From Burkholderiales bacterium (lineage in GTDB: Bacteria; Pseudomonadota; Gammaproteobacteria; Burkholderiales; Casimicrobiaceae): a stretch of DNA of 41,809 nucleotides. The notes below the pieces were generated by a model. It saw only the letters and a list, made by a program, of their open reading frames with translations, was not told the origin of the DNA and did no database searches. The stretch spans positions 1 to 41,809 of the forward strand of contig CAJPFI010000052.1 in the NCBI GenBank assembly GCA_905339295.1. The letters are read 5' to 3'. Shown in pieces: positions 1 to 7,614 of this stretch; the first letter of the stretch is position 1, and the number at the start of each line of letters is the position of its first letter. Position numbers and translations under genes: made by a program.

Positions 1-49
1 CGACCGGCAACATTCGCGGACTCGTATCGATGTGCTTGTAGCGTGCCAT
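1..49 (-). CDS. IS1182-type transposase, N-terminal fragment (runs off window)
   Basis: Reading leftward from the ATG at 49, the frame gives MARYKHIDTSPRMLPV before the window edge. This matches the usual start of IS1182-family transposases (MARYKHID/MARYKxYD, then a Pro-Val stretch), as known from family recall. Only 16 codons are visible, so integrity of the element cannot be judged. It points away from the cassette genes and marks an insertion sequence bordering the array. Confidence 0.65.
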   Translation of the reverse strand, partial: MARYKHIDTSPRMLPV

Positions 50-134
50 GCCACTTCCCCCACTCGTCGACGCTCCTCCTTCGACCTTGATGCGCACATT
101 CGTTCCGCGTAGGCTGGGGTTTTTCTACAGCCTC
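50..134. mobile_element. Probable terminal region of the IS1182-type element
   Basis: This stretch lies between the transposase start and the attC half-site at 135. It contains an imperfect palindrome at 111-133 with 6-bp arms AGGCTG and CAGCCT around a T-rich centre, a plausible IS end. The exact terminus cannot be fixed because the other IS end is outside the window. Confidence 0.4.
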
Positions 135-141
135 GTTAGGC
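135..141 (+). other. attC right core box (R'), left half lost
   Basis: GTTAGGC matches the integron core box GTTRRRY and sits 44 nt upstream of hicA, where the left cassette junction is expected. The rest of this attC is missing and replaced by the IS end, so the IS probably inserted into or next to the attC. A 7-mer alone is weak; support comes from the complete attC that closes the same cassette at 588-678. Confidence 0.5.
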
Positions 142-184
142 CGCGATTTGAGTCGGATCGACCGCCGAGCGCATAATCTTGGGC

Positions 185-373
185 GTGAAGGTCAGCGAGA
201 TTCTCCGGCTGCTCGCGAACGACGGTTGGGTGCTGATTGCGACTCGTGGCAGCCATCGTCAGTTCAAGCATGCCGTGAAGCCGGGACGTGTGACCGTCCC
301 CGGCAAGCCAAGCGACGAACTCGCGCCCGGCACCCTCAACAGCATCAGGAAACAGGCAGGTTTCAAGAAGTGA
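185..373 (+). CDS. hicA: HicA family toxin (mRNA interferase)
   Basis: A 62-residue protein starting at GTG 185 (MKVSEILRLL...), the usual HicA start; a TTG two codons earlier is also possible. The dsRBD-like fold carries the conserved TRGSHRQFKH segment with the catalytic His, and ends with LAPGTLNSIRKQAG. HicA toxins cleave mRNA and are neutralised by HicB, whose gene follows 7 bp downstream. The pair fills one integron cassette, bounded by the core box at 135 and the attC at 588; toxin-antitoxin cassettes are common stabilisers of large integrons. Confidence 0.93.
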   Translation: MKVSEILRLLANDGWVLIATRGSHRQFKHAVKPGRVTVPGKPSDELAPGTLNSIRKQAGFKK

Positions 374-380
374 GGCTCCC

Positions 381-593
381 ATGCGCTATGCGATCGTAAT
401 CGAGAACGCCGGTCCCAATTTCTCGGCATACGTGCCGGACCTTCCCGGCTGTGTTGCTACGGGTGCCACCGTTGAAGAAGCTGAGCGCGAGATTCGCGAG
501 GCCATCGAATTTCACCTCGAAGGCCTACGCGAAGATGGCTCGCCTATCCCACCGCCTTCCAGCGCTGTCCGCTACGTCGACATCGCGGCCTAA
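381..593 (+). CDS. hicB: HicB family antitoxin
   Basis: A 70-residue HicB domain: MRYAIVIENAGPNFSAYVPD, then LPGCVATGATVEEAEREIREAI, the standard RNase-H-like antitoxin core. It has no C-terminal ribbon-helix-helix or HTH extension, so it is a short HicB, whose DNA-binding capacity is uncertain. It is presumably co-translated with hicA (7-bp gap). Its TAA stop lies inside the left core box GCCTAAC of the downstream attC, a typical compact cassette layout. Confidence 0.93.
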   Translation: MRYAIVIENAGPNFSAYVPDLPGCVATGATVEEAEREIREAIEFHLEGLREDGSPIPPPSSAVRYVDIAA

Positions 594-678
594 CCCGGCG
601 TTCGAGCGGATGCGCCGGCACGTGGCTTCGTGTTCTGCGCGCGTCTCGTCGGCGCACCGCTCAACTTAGGCGTTAGGC
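588..678 (+). other. Integron attC recombination site (near-canonical, 91 bp)
   Basis: The left core box GCCTAAC (588-594) pairs with the right core box GTTAGGC (672-678). Inner boxes also pair: GTTCGAGCGG near the left and CCGCTCAAC near the right match except for one unpaired base, the classic extrahelical base that sets strand choice. The middle can fold through TGCGCCG/CGGCGCA. This is the architecture recognised by IntI as a folded bottom strand, and it closes the hicAB cassette. Confidence 0.88.
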
Positions 679-744
679 CGACACATTGGCCGCTCAGTCC
701 GACAGTTGAGCACTTGTTGCGTTCCTTGCATCTGGGAGACCTCA

Positions 745-1548
745 ATGCCAGACGTATGGACCTCGGTTCGAGATCTGGATCAGGCTACACAGGAGCGGCT
801 CGCTGATGTTCTTGAGAAGCGCGGTGCCGATCCGCAACAGCAAGCCATGCGTCGGGATCTTCTGCGCGGGATTCCCTTTCCCCGGGGCGCTCAAGTACTG
901 GATATGGGGTGCGGAACCGGTGTGCTGACCCGGGTGCTCGCACACTGGCCTAACGTGGCTTCCGTGGTCGGAGTCGATCCCGCGCCCGCGCTACTCGAGA
1001 AGGCTAGAGCGAGTGCCGTGGGCTTTCAGAACGTGAGCTTTCAGGAAGGCGACGGGAGATCGCTCCCTTTCAAGGACGCGGTGTTTGATGTCCTTGTCAC
1101 CGACTCGACACTGAGTCACGTGCCGCAGCCAGAACGGGCCGTCGTAGAAGCCTTCCGGGTGCTTCGCCCCGGCGGCTGCCTTGCTGTGTTTGACGGTGAC
1201 TACGCCACTACCACGGTAGCCCTCGCAGATCACGATCCGTTGCAGTCCTGCGTCGACGCGATGATGGCTAACTCGGTCACCGATCGCCGGATCATGCGTC
1301 GCCTAACCAGTGTCGCAACTGCCTGCGGCTTCGAGGTCCTCTCATTCCGGAGTTTCGGCTTTGCCGAGACGGGCAACGAAGGCTACATGCTCACCGTCGT
1401 CGACAGGGGCGCCGACATCTTGTGCAGTCAAGGTCACATCTCAGAGGCGACTGCGGCCGCACTGAAGGAAGAGGCGCGCAGGCGCTTGCGAGCAGGTCGC
1501 TTCTTCGGGCACATCGCATATGCCGGCCTCGTCGCGCATCGACCCTAA
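745..1548 (+). CDS. Class I SAM-dependent methyltransferase
   Basis: A 267-residue protein. Motif I is VLDMGCGTGVLTRVLA, followed by VVGVDPAP (acidic residue binding SAM ribose), EGDGRSLPF and a post-motif FRVLRPGGCLAVF. This is the Methyltransf_11/UbiE-like fold; the substrate cannot be told. Start ATG 745 is chosen because GGGAGA lies just upstream and the fold begins soon after. It follows the attC at 588-678 and so is the second cassette. Its own attC is not seen: an IS481 relic begins exactly at its stop codon. Confidence 0.85.
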   Translation: MPDVWTSVRDLDQATQERLADVLEKRGADPQQQAMRRDLLRGIPFPRGAQVLDMGCGTGVLTRVLAHWPNVASVVGVDPAPALLEKARASAVGFQNVSFQEGDGRSLPFKDAVFDVLVTDSTLSHVPQPERAVVEAFRVLRPGGCLAVFDGDYATTTVALADHDPLQSCVDAMMANSVTDRRIMRRLTSVATACGFEVLSFRSFGFAETGNEGYMLTVVDRGADILCSQGHISEATAAALKEEARRRLRAGRFFGHIAYAGLVAHRP

Positions 1549-1736
1549 GCGTGGAGTCTCAACAGGTTGTCCCCATCAATGCTCAATCGGCTGATGGGTG
1601 GACGTCCAGCCAACGCGGAATGCGGGCGGTGCCAGTTATAGCGATGCAACCAATCGGTCAAATACGCGGTTCGTTCGCGCGAATGACGATAGGTACGTCC
1701 GTAGGCCCACTCGCGCAAGGCGGTCAGAAGTCGAAT
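1545..1736 (-). pseudogene. IS481-family transposase, C-terminal relic
   Basis: The minus strand encodes 63 residues up to a TAG at 1547-1545, including LREWAYGRTYRHS, a YNWHRPHSAL block, GRPPISRL and a terminal DNLLRLHA. These are hallmarks of the C-terminal end of the IS481 DDE transposase. The N-terminal catalytic core is absent; an in-frame stop lies just upstream at 1739-1737. The transposase stop overlaps the TAA of the convergent methyltransferase, so an IS has been inserted and later truncated in the place where that cassette's attC should be. Confidence 0.85.
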
Positions 1737-1762
1737 TCAACCCTTTTCCAAAGGAGGTCAGA

Positions 1763-2029
1763 ATGAGTCACGCGTCGAGCCTGAAAGCCAGACGGCAGCG
1801 CCAGAAGACCCGGAAACTTCTCGATGTCGCAGCCAAGCAGGCCAAGCGGCTGGCGAAGCAGGCCTTGGCGGGGCCGGCCGTGAAGAAGGAAAAGGTCAAG
1901 AAGGAAAAAGTGAAGAAGGCAAAGGTCGTGACGGAGAAAGTGAAAAAGGTCAAGCTGACGAAGGAGGAACTCGGCAGGCAAGACGCGAAGAAGAAGAGTG
2001 CGGACGCCGGGGGGAAAGGCGCGGCCTAG
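1763..2029 (+). CDS. Small Lys-rich basic protein
   Basis: 88 residues, starting at ATG 1763 behind a near-perfect ribosome site AAAGGAGG (1750-1757). After a basic amphipathic start (MSHASSLKARRQRQKTRKLL), the middle is built of short VKKEK/VKKAK/VKKVK repeats, and the tail is KKKSADAGGKGAA. The composition resembles histone-H1-like or nucleoid-associated tails. Binding to nucleic acid is an inference from charge only. No family is recognised. A decayed attC follows at 2279. Confidence 0.7.
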   Translation: MSHASSLKARRQRQKTRKLLDVAAKQAKRLAKQALAGPAVKKEKVKKEKVKKAKVVTEKVKKVKLTKEELGRQDAKKKSADAGGKGAA

Positions 2030-2402
2030 ACCTTCCCGACCCGGTAGATTGGGGGCCAGGCTCCCCTGCTCTCATTTGTCGTAGCGCCCGCACCACCGCT
2101 CGGGGTCGGCGGTGCAGACATCCACAATTCAGAAATCCTCTCGCGCCCTTTCGTCTTCTATCGGGGCCTGGTTGCAACGGCGATCAGCTTGACGGTGTAC
2201 GTTGTGGTTGCTTTGGCGCATCCGCTCAGACAGCCGGAAGTAACGCCCAGGGGGCGCTCAGCGAATGGAACGAATGCGCTCCGACCCTGCGCTCGACCGG
2301 ACGGGCCGGTACGCCGCTTCAACCTGGCGAGCGTCGGCGCGGCCGGCCGGTTCGCTCGATCGTCAGGCCTCGCAGACATCCACCCGCACCGCTGGCGCCG
2401 CC
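2030..2402. other. Spacer with decayed attC and no clear gene
   Basis: Between the Lys-rich gene and the DUF1801 gene. It holds the eroded attC at 2279-2339. A short open stretch around 2150-2220 would encode a hydrophobic segment (LVATAISLTVYVVVALA) but has no convincing start or ribosome site, so no gene is called. Confidence 0.5.
2279..2339 (+). other. Decayed integron attC site
   Basis: The layout of a 61-bp attC is kept: left box CTCCGAC, inner box GCGCTCGACCGG, inner right box CGCTTCAAC and right box GTCGGCG. Compared with GCCTAAC and GTTAGGC, most core changes are T-to-C or A-to-G. The inner boxes remain partly complementary. Recombination activity is unlikely because the conserved AAC/GTT core is lost on both sides. 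Confidence 0.55.
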
Positions 2403-2795
2403 ATGGGATCGAATCGCACTGTTCCGAAGACCGTTGACGAGTACATCGAAGGCCTTTCACCGGAAGTCCAGGCCATCCTCCGACGCGTGCGCAAGGTTGT
2501 CCGCCAAGCTGCGCCGCAGGCGCAGGAAGTTATCAGCTATGGAGTGCCTGCGCTCAAGCTGAACGGCATCCTTGTCTACTTCGCCGCATTCAAGAATCAC
2601 ATCGGGCTGTATCCGCCGGTCGCCGGCGACGCCCGCCTGGACAAGGCCATTGCGCCCTATGCCGGTGAGAAGGGGAACCTTCGCTTCCCCTACGACAAAC
2701 CGATTCCATACGAACTGATTGCACGTATCACCGAGCTTCGCGTGAAGCAGGACCTGGCGAAGGCGGCCACCAAGCGAGCGAAGGCGAGGCGATGA
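2403..2795 (+). CDS. DUF1801 (YdhG-like) protein
   Basis: 130 residues beginning MGSNRTVPKTVDEYIEGL, with SYGVPALKLNGILVYFAAFKNHIGLYPP, which is the signature of the YdhG/DUF1801 fold (frataxin-like; one Bacillus member, Fra, acts as an iron chaperone). The Lys-rich end with KPIPYELIARI is also typical. Function here is unknown. The ATG at 2403 fits the family start. It is flanked by decayed attC sites at 2279 and 2815, so it was probably acquired as a cassette. Confidence 0.85.
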   Translation: MGSNRTVPKTVDEYIEGLSPEVQAILRRVRKVVRQAAPQAQEVISYGVPALKLNGILVYFAAFKNHIGLYPPVAGDARLDKAIAPYAGEKGNLRFPYDKPIPYELIARITELRVKQDLAKAATKRAKARR

Positions 2796-2814
2796 ACTAC
2801 CGCCGCGGAGCGAG

Positions 2815-2872
2815 GCCTGGCTCCGTGTTGCAGCGGACTGCGTTCGGCAGCCGCCGAACACGAACGCCGGGC
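2815..2872 (+). other. Decayed integron attC site (58 bp)
   Basis: Left box GCCTGGC (from GCCTAAC by two A-to-G changes), a 5-nt spacer, inner box GTTGCAGCGG, inner right box CCGCCGAAC, and right box GCCGGGC (from GTTAGGC by T-to-C, T-to-C, A-to-G). The inner boxes still pair. It has the same length and the same GTTGC(A/G)GCGGAC inner sequence as the site at 3509, which makes chance unlikely. Confidence 0.6.
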
Positions 2873-2901
2873 CACCCTGTGGCGATCGGTGTCCCTGCGT
2901 A

Positions 2902-3447
<546 letters not shown>

Positions 3448-3508
3448 CCATTCCCTTGGGGCCGCCGGCGGCGACTTGGCGGTGTTGCACCTGGCATTGA
3501 CTGGTGCC

Positions 3509-3566
3509 GCCCGACCCGTCGTTGCGGCGGACCTGCGTCGCTCGCCACTGAACTCCCACGTCATGC
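3509..3566 (+). other. Decayed integron attC site (58 bp)
   Basis: Left box GCCCGAC (from GCCTAAC by T-to-C and A-to-G), inner box GTTGCGGCGG, GCGTCGCTCGCC, then CTGAAC and a right box GTCATGC. The order and spacing match the common attC type in which a GTTGCAGCGGAC block is followed by GCGTCGCTCGCCGCTGAAC. Core boxes are damaged on both sides, so activity is doubtful. Confidence 0.6.
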
Positions 3567-3607
3567 GGGCACTTCGTCCCTAACGACCGGAACGAGGACA
3601 ATCAACC

Positions 3608-4189
3608 GTGCGCAAGCTCATCGTCTGCAACATCGTCTCGCTCGACGGCTGTTACTCCGGGCCGGGCGGCGACGTCATGGTCATGCCATTCGACGCCGGC
3701 TTCTCGGACTACAACGCGGAACGCCTGCGAGCGGCCGATACGCTGCTGCTCGGGCGCACTTCGTACGAGGTCTTCCGCGCCTACTGGCCTGCCATTGCCG
3801 AGGACGCGCGCCAGCCGGCAGTGGAGCGCGAGATCTCCCGTCTCAATGCCGCCATCGAAAAGGTCGTGGTCTCGAACAGCCTGAAGCCTGGCGAGGTCGC
3901 GGGATGGGGCCCGACCCGCGTTGTGCGGCGCGCGGAGACGCATGCGGAGGTTGCCGCACTCAAGCGCGAACCGGGTCGGGATATCCTGGTATTCGGCAGC
4001 CACCTCCTCTGGAACGATCTGCTCACTGCCGGCTTGGTTGACGAGCTGCATCTCATGATCGGTGCCGGCGTGGTTGGCGAGGGCGTGCGGGCGTTCGAGA
4101 CCCGGCCGCCCGGCTCGCTCCGCCTGCTGGACACCCGCACCTTCGAGGGCTCGAGCCTGCTCCTGGCCCGGTACGCCGTCGAGCGCTGA
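3608..4189 (+). CDS. RibD C-terminal/dihydrofolate-reductase-like protein (2)
   Basis: 193 residues with GTG start: MRKLIVCNIVSLDGCYSGPG, ADTLLLGRTSYEVFRAYW, EKVVVSNSLKPGEV, GRDILVFGSHLLWNDLL and LVDELHLMIGAGVVGEG. This is the same RibD_C fold as the 2902 gene but clearly divergent in sequence. The predicted role is an NAD(P)H-dependent reductase with unknown substrate. The canonical attC at 4214-4273 follows 24 nt after its stop, so it is a well-delimited cassette. Confidence 0.88.
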   Translation: MRKLIVCNIVSLDGCYSGPGGDVMVMPFDAGFSDYNAERLRAADTLLLGRTSYEVFRAYWPAIAEDARQPAVEREISRLNAAIEKVVVSNSLKPGEVAGWGPTRVVRRAETHAEVAALKREPGRDILVFGSHLLWNDLLTAGLVDELHLMIGAGVVGEGVRAFETRPPGSLRLLDTRTFEGSSLLLARYAVER

Positions 4190-4213
4190 GCGCTGATGCT
4201 CCTCGAGGCGCAC

Positions 4214-4273
4214 GCGTAACAAGTCATTCAAGCCGACGCCGCTTCGCGGCGCGGCTCGATTCCCTCGTTAGAC
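4214..4273 (+). other. Integron attC recombination site (near-canonical, 60 bp)
   Basis: Left box GCGTAAC, then AAGTCATTCAAGCCG, a GC hairpin GACGCCGC-TTC-GCGGCGC, then GGCTCGA and right box GTTAGAC. This is the classic short attC layout with TTCAAGCCG opposite CGGCTCGA. The left box has one deviation from RYYYAAC; the right box fits GTTRRRY fully. It closes the second RibD-like cassette and opens the SRPBCC cassette. Confidence 0.88.
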
Positions 4274-4308
4274 AGCACAAGCAGCCGCCGCGCTCCCAGA
4301 GAGATCCC

Positions 4309-4773
4309 ATGAGCACAGACGATGCCTCCGACCGCCGTTTCGTCCATTCCCGATTGATCGACGCGACTCCGGAGCAAGTGTTCCGCGCCTTCTCCGAACC
4401 CGAACGCCTCGCTCGCTGGTGGGGGCCGGATGGGTTTTCCAGCACGTTCGAGGTGTTCGATCTGCGACCCGGAGGATCCTGGCGGTTCGTCATGCACGGA
4501 CCGGATGGAACCAACTACCCCAACGCCAACGTCTTCAAGGCCGTCGAGCCACCCGACCGGGTCGAAGTCGAGCACCTTTCCGAGGACCACCACTTCGTTC
4601 TCATCATCACCTTTGCCGGCCAAGGCAGCCAGACCCTTGTCGGCTGGGAGCAAACGTTCGACACGGTGGAGCACAAGCAACTCGTCGCTCCCCGGGTCGC
4701 GCCAGCCAACGAGCAGAACCTTGATCGCCTGCAGCGCGAGGTCGCGGGTGTCAACAAGTCAGGTGCTGCCTGA
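4309..4773 (+). CDS. SRPBCC/AHSA1-like protein
   Basis: 154 residues: FVHSRLIDATPEQVFRAFSE, PERLARWWGPDGF, FDLRPGGSWRFVMHGPDG and VGWEQTFDT, the Bet v 1-like START fold of the AHSA1 family (polyketide cyclase/Hsp90-activator-like in name only). A hydrophobic ligand cavity is expected; the ligand is unknown. It lies 36 nt after the attC at 4214. The stop overlaps GCCTGAC (4768-4774), a likely eroded left core box, but the right half of that attC has been replaced by the IS5-type relic. Confidence 0.88.
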   Translation: MSTDDASDRRFVHSRLIDATPEQVFRAFSEPERLARWWGPDGFSSTFEVFDLRPGGSWRFVMHGPDGTNYPNANVFKAVEPPDRVEVEHLSEDHHFVLIITFAGQGSQTLVGWEQTFDTVEHKQLVAPRVAPANEQNLDRLQREVAGVNKSGAA

Positions 4774-5316
4774 CAGACTGCTGAAACTCGAGCGGCAACC
4801 TCGGCACACTCAACCATCGATCGGACAGGGACGTTCACGACTTCTCCGTCGAGGTTCGCGCGATGCGCGGTCCCGACGCGATGCAGGGAAGCCTGTTCAC
4901 GGCGGCGAAGCTGGACGATTTCCTGCCGACCGGTCATCCGCTGCGTTCGATTCGCGTGCCGGTGAACGATGCGCGAGCGGCGATGCACACCCGATTCAAC
5001 GGGGTCTGCGCCAACACGGGCCGCGACTCGGTTGCCCCGCAAAAGCCGATTCGCGGCCCGCTGCCGCAAGTGTCCTACGCGGTCCGCAGCGAACGGCCGC
5101 TGTGCGAGCAGCTGCGCTACCGTAAGGTTCCCCTCCCGGTGGACTGCGGAAACCGGACTTTTCTGGCAGGATGGCGTTTCCCCCGTAACGCGTCGGTTCT
5201 GAATCGGGGTTTGGTCGCTTTCCATTCGGTCAACGCGGACGCGCCTCGGCGTGGCTTCGCCCGCCTCTCGCGCGCCGGTTGCCTATTGCGTCACGCGCCG
5301 AACAAAGGAGGCAAGC
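4774..5316. other. Spacer holding an IS5-type relic
   Basis: Non-coding stretch between the SRPBCC gene and the FAD oxidase gene. It contains the transposase relic at 4863-5230. The last 20 nt carry the strong AAAGGAGG ribosome site of the oxidase gene. No other gene is seen. Confidence 0.6.
4863..5230 (+). pseudogene. IS5-family transposase, N-terminal relic
   Basis: The frame from 4863 reads MRGPDAMQGSLFTAAKLDDF, then PTGHPLRSIRVPVNDA, ANTGRDSVAPQKP and SYAVRSERPLCEQLRYR, which follows the N-terminal domain of IS5-type transposases (usual form MRGxDxxQGxLF, HPLRPIR, GRPSIPPE, FYSVRSERxLxEQL). Similarity fades after residue 90 and the DDE core is absent. Several family-conserved Leu and Phe codons read Pro and Ser, which T-to-C changes would produce; that suggests neutral GC-directed decay. 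Confidence 0.7.
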
Positions 5317-6702
5317 ATGAACCAGTTGCAGCAGGCAAAGATCGACGAGTTCAAGGCGCACTTCCGGGGGAATTTGCTCCATCCCCGGGACGCGGGCTAC
5401 GACGAGGCTCGACAGATCTGGAACGCCATGATCGATCGCAGGCCCGCGCTGATCGCCCGCTGCGCGTCGCCCGAGGACGTCGTCCAGGCCGTCGGGTTCG
5501 CGCGCAAGCACAGCCTGCTCCTCTCGATCCGAGGGGGCGGACACAACATCGCGGGCAACGCGGTCTGCGACGACGGGCTCGTGATCGACCTCTCGCCGAT
5601 GAAGGGCGTCCAGGTCGACCCGAAGGCCCGCCGGGCGACCGTCGAGCCCGGCTGCACGCTGGCCGACTTCGACGCGGCCGCGCAGGCGCACGGTCTCGCC
5701 ACGCCCCTGGGCATCAACTCGACCACGGGCGTGGCCGGCCTGACGCTCGGCGGCGGCTTCGGCTGGCTGAGCCGGAAGCACGGCATGACCGTCGACAACC
5801 TGCTCTCCGCGGACGTCGTCATGGCGGACGGCAGGCAGTTGCACGCCAGCGAAACCGAAAACGAAGACCTCTTCTGGGGGCTGCGTGGCGGCGGCGGGAA
5901 CTTCGGCATCGTCACCCGCTTCGAATTCCAGCTTCATCCCGTCGGGCCGGACGTACTGACCGGACTCATCGCCTTCCCGTTCGGCCAGGCGAAGTCCGTG
6001 ATCACGCAGTTCGCCCGTTTCACCGAAACGATGCCGCACGAGCTCAACGTCTGGATGGTCACCCGGAAGGCGCCCCCATTGCCCTTCCTGCCCGGCGACG
6101 TGCACGGCAAGGAGATCGTGGTGCTCGCCCTGTGCCACGCGGGCGACCCGACCGAGGGCAGGAAGCTGATCGAGCCGCTGCGCAGGTTCGGCACGGCGCA
6201 CGGCGAGCACATCGGCGTGCAGCCGTACACCGCCTGGCAACAGGCCTTCGATCCGCTCCTGACGAAGGGTGCGCGCAACTACTGGAAGTCGCACAACTTC
6301 TCCCGGCTCAACGACGGCGCGATCGACACCATCATCGAATACGCCGGCAAGCTGCCCTCGCCGCAGTGCGAAATCTTCGTCGGCACGCTCGGCGGCCAGG
6401 CGGCACGCGCAGCGCCCGATGCGATGGCCTACTCGAGCCGAGACGCCAACTACGTGATGAACGTGCACGGCCGCTGGGAGTCGGCCAGCGAGGACGAGCG
6501 ATGCGTCGCCTGGGCGCGCGAGTTCTTCGCCAGGTCACAGCCGTTCGCCAGCGGCGGCGCGTACATCAACTTCCTCACCCAGGACGAGGCCGACCGCGTC
6601 GCGTTCGCCTACGGCGCGATGTACGACCGGCTGGTGAAGCTCAAGACGAAGTACGACCCGACGAACCTCTTTCGGATGAACCAGAACATCAAGCCGGCCT
6701 GA
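5317..6702 (+). CDS. FAD-binding oxidoreductase, berberine-bridge-enzyme type
   Basis: 461 residues from ATG 5317, behind AAAGGAGG. The PCMH FAD-binding domain spans about 40-215: SIRGGGHNIAG carries the His that is covalently bound to FAD in this family, then GLTLGGGFGWLSRKHG and LFWGLRGGGGNFGIVTRFEF. The C-terminal BBE motif is YDPTNLFRMNQNIKPA. The second flavin-linking Cys of bicovalent members is replaced (INSTTGVAG), so a single His link is expected. No signal peptide is seen, hence a cytoplasmic oxidase or dehydrogenase acting on an unknown alcohol, sugar or phenolic. A decayed relative lies at 18308-18601. Confidence 0.93.
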   Translation: MNQLQQAKIDEFKAHFRGNLLHPRDAGYDEARQIWNAMIDRRPALIARCASPEDVVQAVGFARKHSLLLSIRGGGHNIAGNAVCDDGLVIDLSPMKGVQVDPKARRATVEPGCTLADFDAAAQAHGLATPLGINSTTGVAGLTLGGGFGWLSRKHGMTVDNLLSADVVMADGRQLHASETENEDLFWGLRGGGGNFGIVTRFEFQLHPVGPDVLTGLIAFPFGQAKSVITQFARFTETMPHELNVWMVTRKAPPLPFLPGDVHGKEIVVLALCHAGDPTEGRKLIEPLRRFGTAHGEHIGVQPYTAWQQAFDPLLTKGARNYWKSHNFSRLNDGAIDTIIEYAGKLPSPQCEIFVGTLGGQAARAAPDAMAYSSRDANYVMNVHGRWESASEDERCVAWAREFFARSQPFASGGAYINFLTQDEADRVAFAYGAMYDRLVKLKTKYDPTNLFRMNQNIKPA

Positions 6703-6813
6703 GAGGAGGGCATGCGCCTGGCAACGGAATCCAGCGGACGGCCATCGGCCGCCGCTGATGCCGGGCGTCAGGCCTCGTTCCGTTCACATTCGCATCATCA
6801 ACAGAGACCCGAG

Positions 6814-7236
6814 ATGACAGAAGCGCACACGAAACCGACGTTGATAATCTCGTCGCTGGACGCGGAGCGGCTCGAGAGACTCATCGAGTCGTTGCCGGGC
6901 AAGTCCTTTCCCGGCAAGGACGATCTCGAGGCCGAGTTGGCCCGCGCGGAAGTCGTCGAGCCGAAGGACGTCCCCGCAACGGTGGTGACGATGAACTCCA
7001 CGGTGAGGTTCGAGATCGATTCCTCGCTCGAGGAATTCTGTCTGACGCTCGTCTATCCCAGGGATGTGGACGCGTCCGGCGAGAAGATCTCGATTCTCGC
7101 GCCGGTGGGCAGTGCCCTGCTCGGGCTCTCTCAGGGGGACGAAATCGAATGGCCCAAGCCAGGTGGCGGGATGTTGCGTGTGCGCATCAAGGAAGTCACC
7201 TATCAACCCGAACGTTCCGGTGAGTACCATCGGTGA
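6814..7236 (+). CDS. rnk: Nucleoside diphosphate kinase regulator, Rnk/GreA-GreB family
   Basis: 140 residues: LIISSLDAERLERLIES, then DLEAELARAEVVEPKDVP, VTMNSTVRFEID, LVYPRDVDASGEKISILAPVG and ALLGLSQGDEIEWP. This is Rnk: a short N-terminal helical segment instead of the long GreA coiled coil, and a GreA/B C-terminal FKBP-like domain. Rnk binds RNA polymerase near the secondary channel. Start ATG 6814 fits the family length (about 135-140). It has its own spacers on both sides and no operon partner. Confidence 0.92.
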   Translation: MTEAHTKPTLIISSLDAERLERLIESLPGKSFPGKDDLEAELARAEVVEPKDVPATVVTMNSTVRFEIDSSLEEFCLTLVYPRDVDASGEKISILAPVGSALLGLSQGDEIEWPKPGGGMLRVRIKEVTYQPERSGEYHR

Positions 7237-7614
7237 GCGGCTCGTTGGTCGCCATGGAATCGCCTGACAACGGCGTCGACCCGGACGCCCGGCTGCGCCG
7301 CGCTCCGTCGGGCGCCGGTGATGCTGGCCGTCGCGCATCGCTGCCGGCCGATCGCGACGGGAGCGCCGTACGGGAGCCGGCGCGTGCGGCGCGACGTGCT
7401 CGGCTGCTGCTGCCATCCGCGCAAGCCGCCCTCGGCGCTCGGCGACCCAGCCCCGGCGCAGTTCGAGGAGACGATGGTGGCCGTGCAGCCATCCGGAGTG
7501 TCAGGAGACATGGAGGCAGCCCATTCGCCGGCAGACGCTTCCCGCCGCGGGCAGCGGTCACGCCGGGTGCAGGCAATGGCGACTGACTCACGTCAGGCTG
7601 CCTCCGAGACCAGC
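7237..7614. other. Spacer, possible very weak attC remnant
   Basis: GCCTGAC (7262-7268) and GTCGGGC (7307-7313) stand 52 bp apart, like eroded attC core boxes, but the inner sequence does not form a convincing paired stem. The rest of the spacer, including an open frame leading into the membrane protein gene from 7318, shows no recognisable domain and is treated as non-coding. Confidence 0.3.

Noticed and set aside
4309..4773. Possible ECF42 linkage of the SRPBCC gene in the left region
   Set aside because: No TGTCGA-17-CGTC element or DGPF gene nearby; it is better explained as an integron cassette.
7262..7313. GCCTGAC and GTCGGGC 52 bp apart, like eroded attC boxes
   Set aside because: The inner sequence does not pair as an attC stem; in DNA this GC-rich such 7-mers occur by chance. 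Kept only as a weak note.
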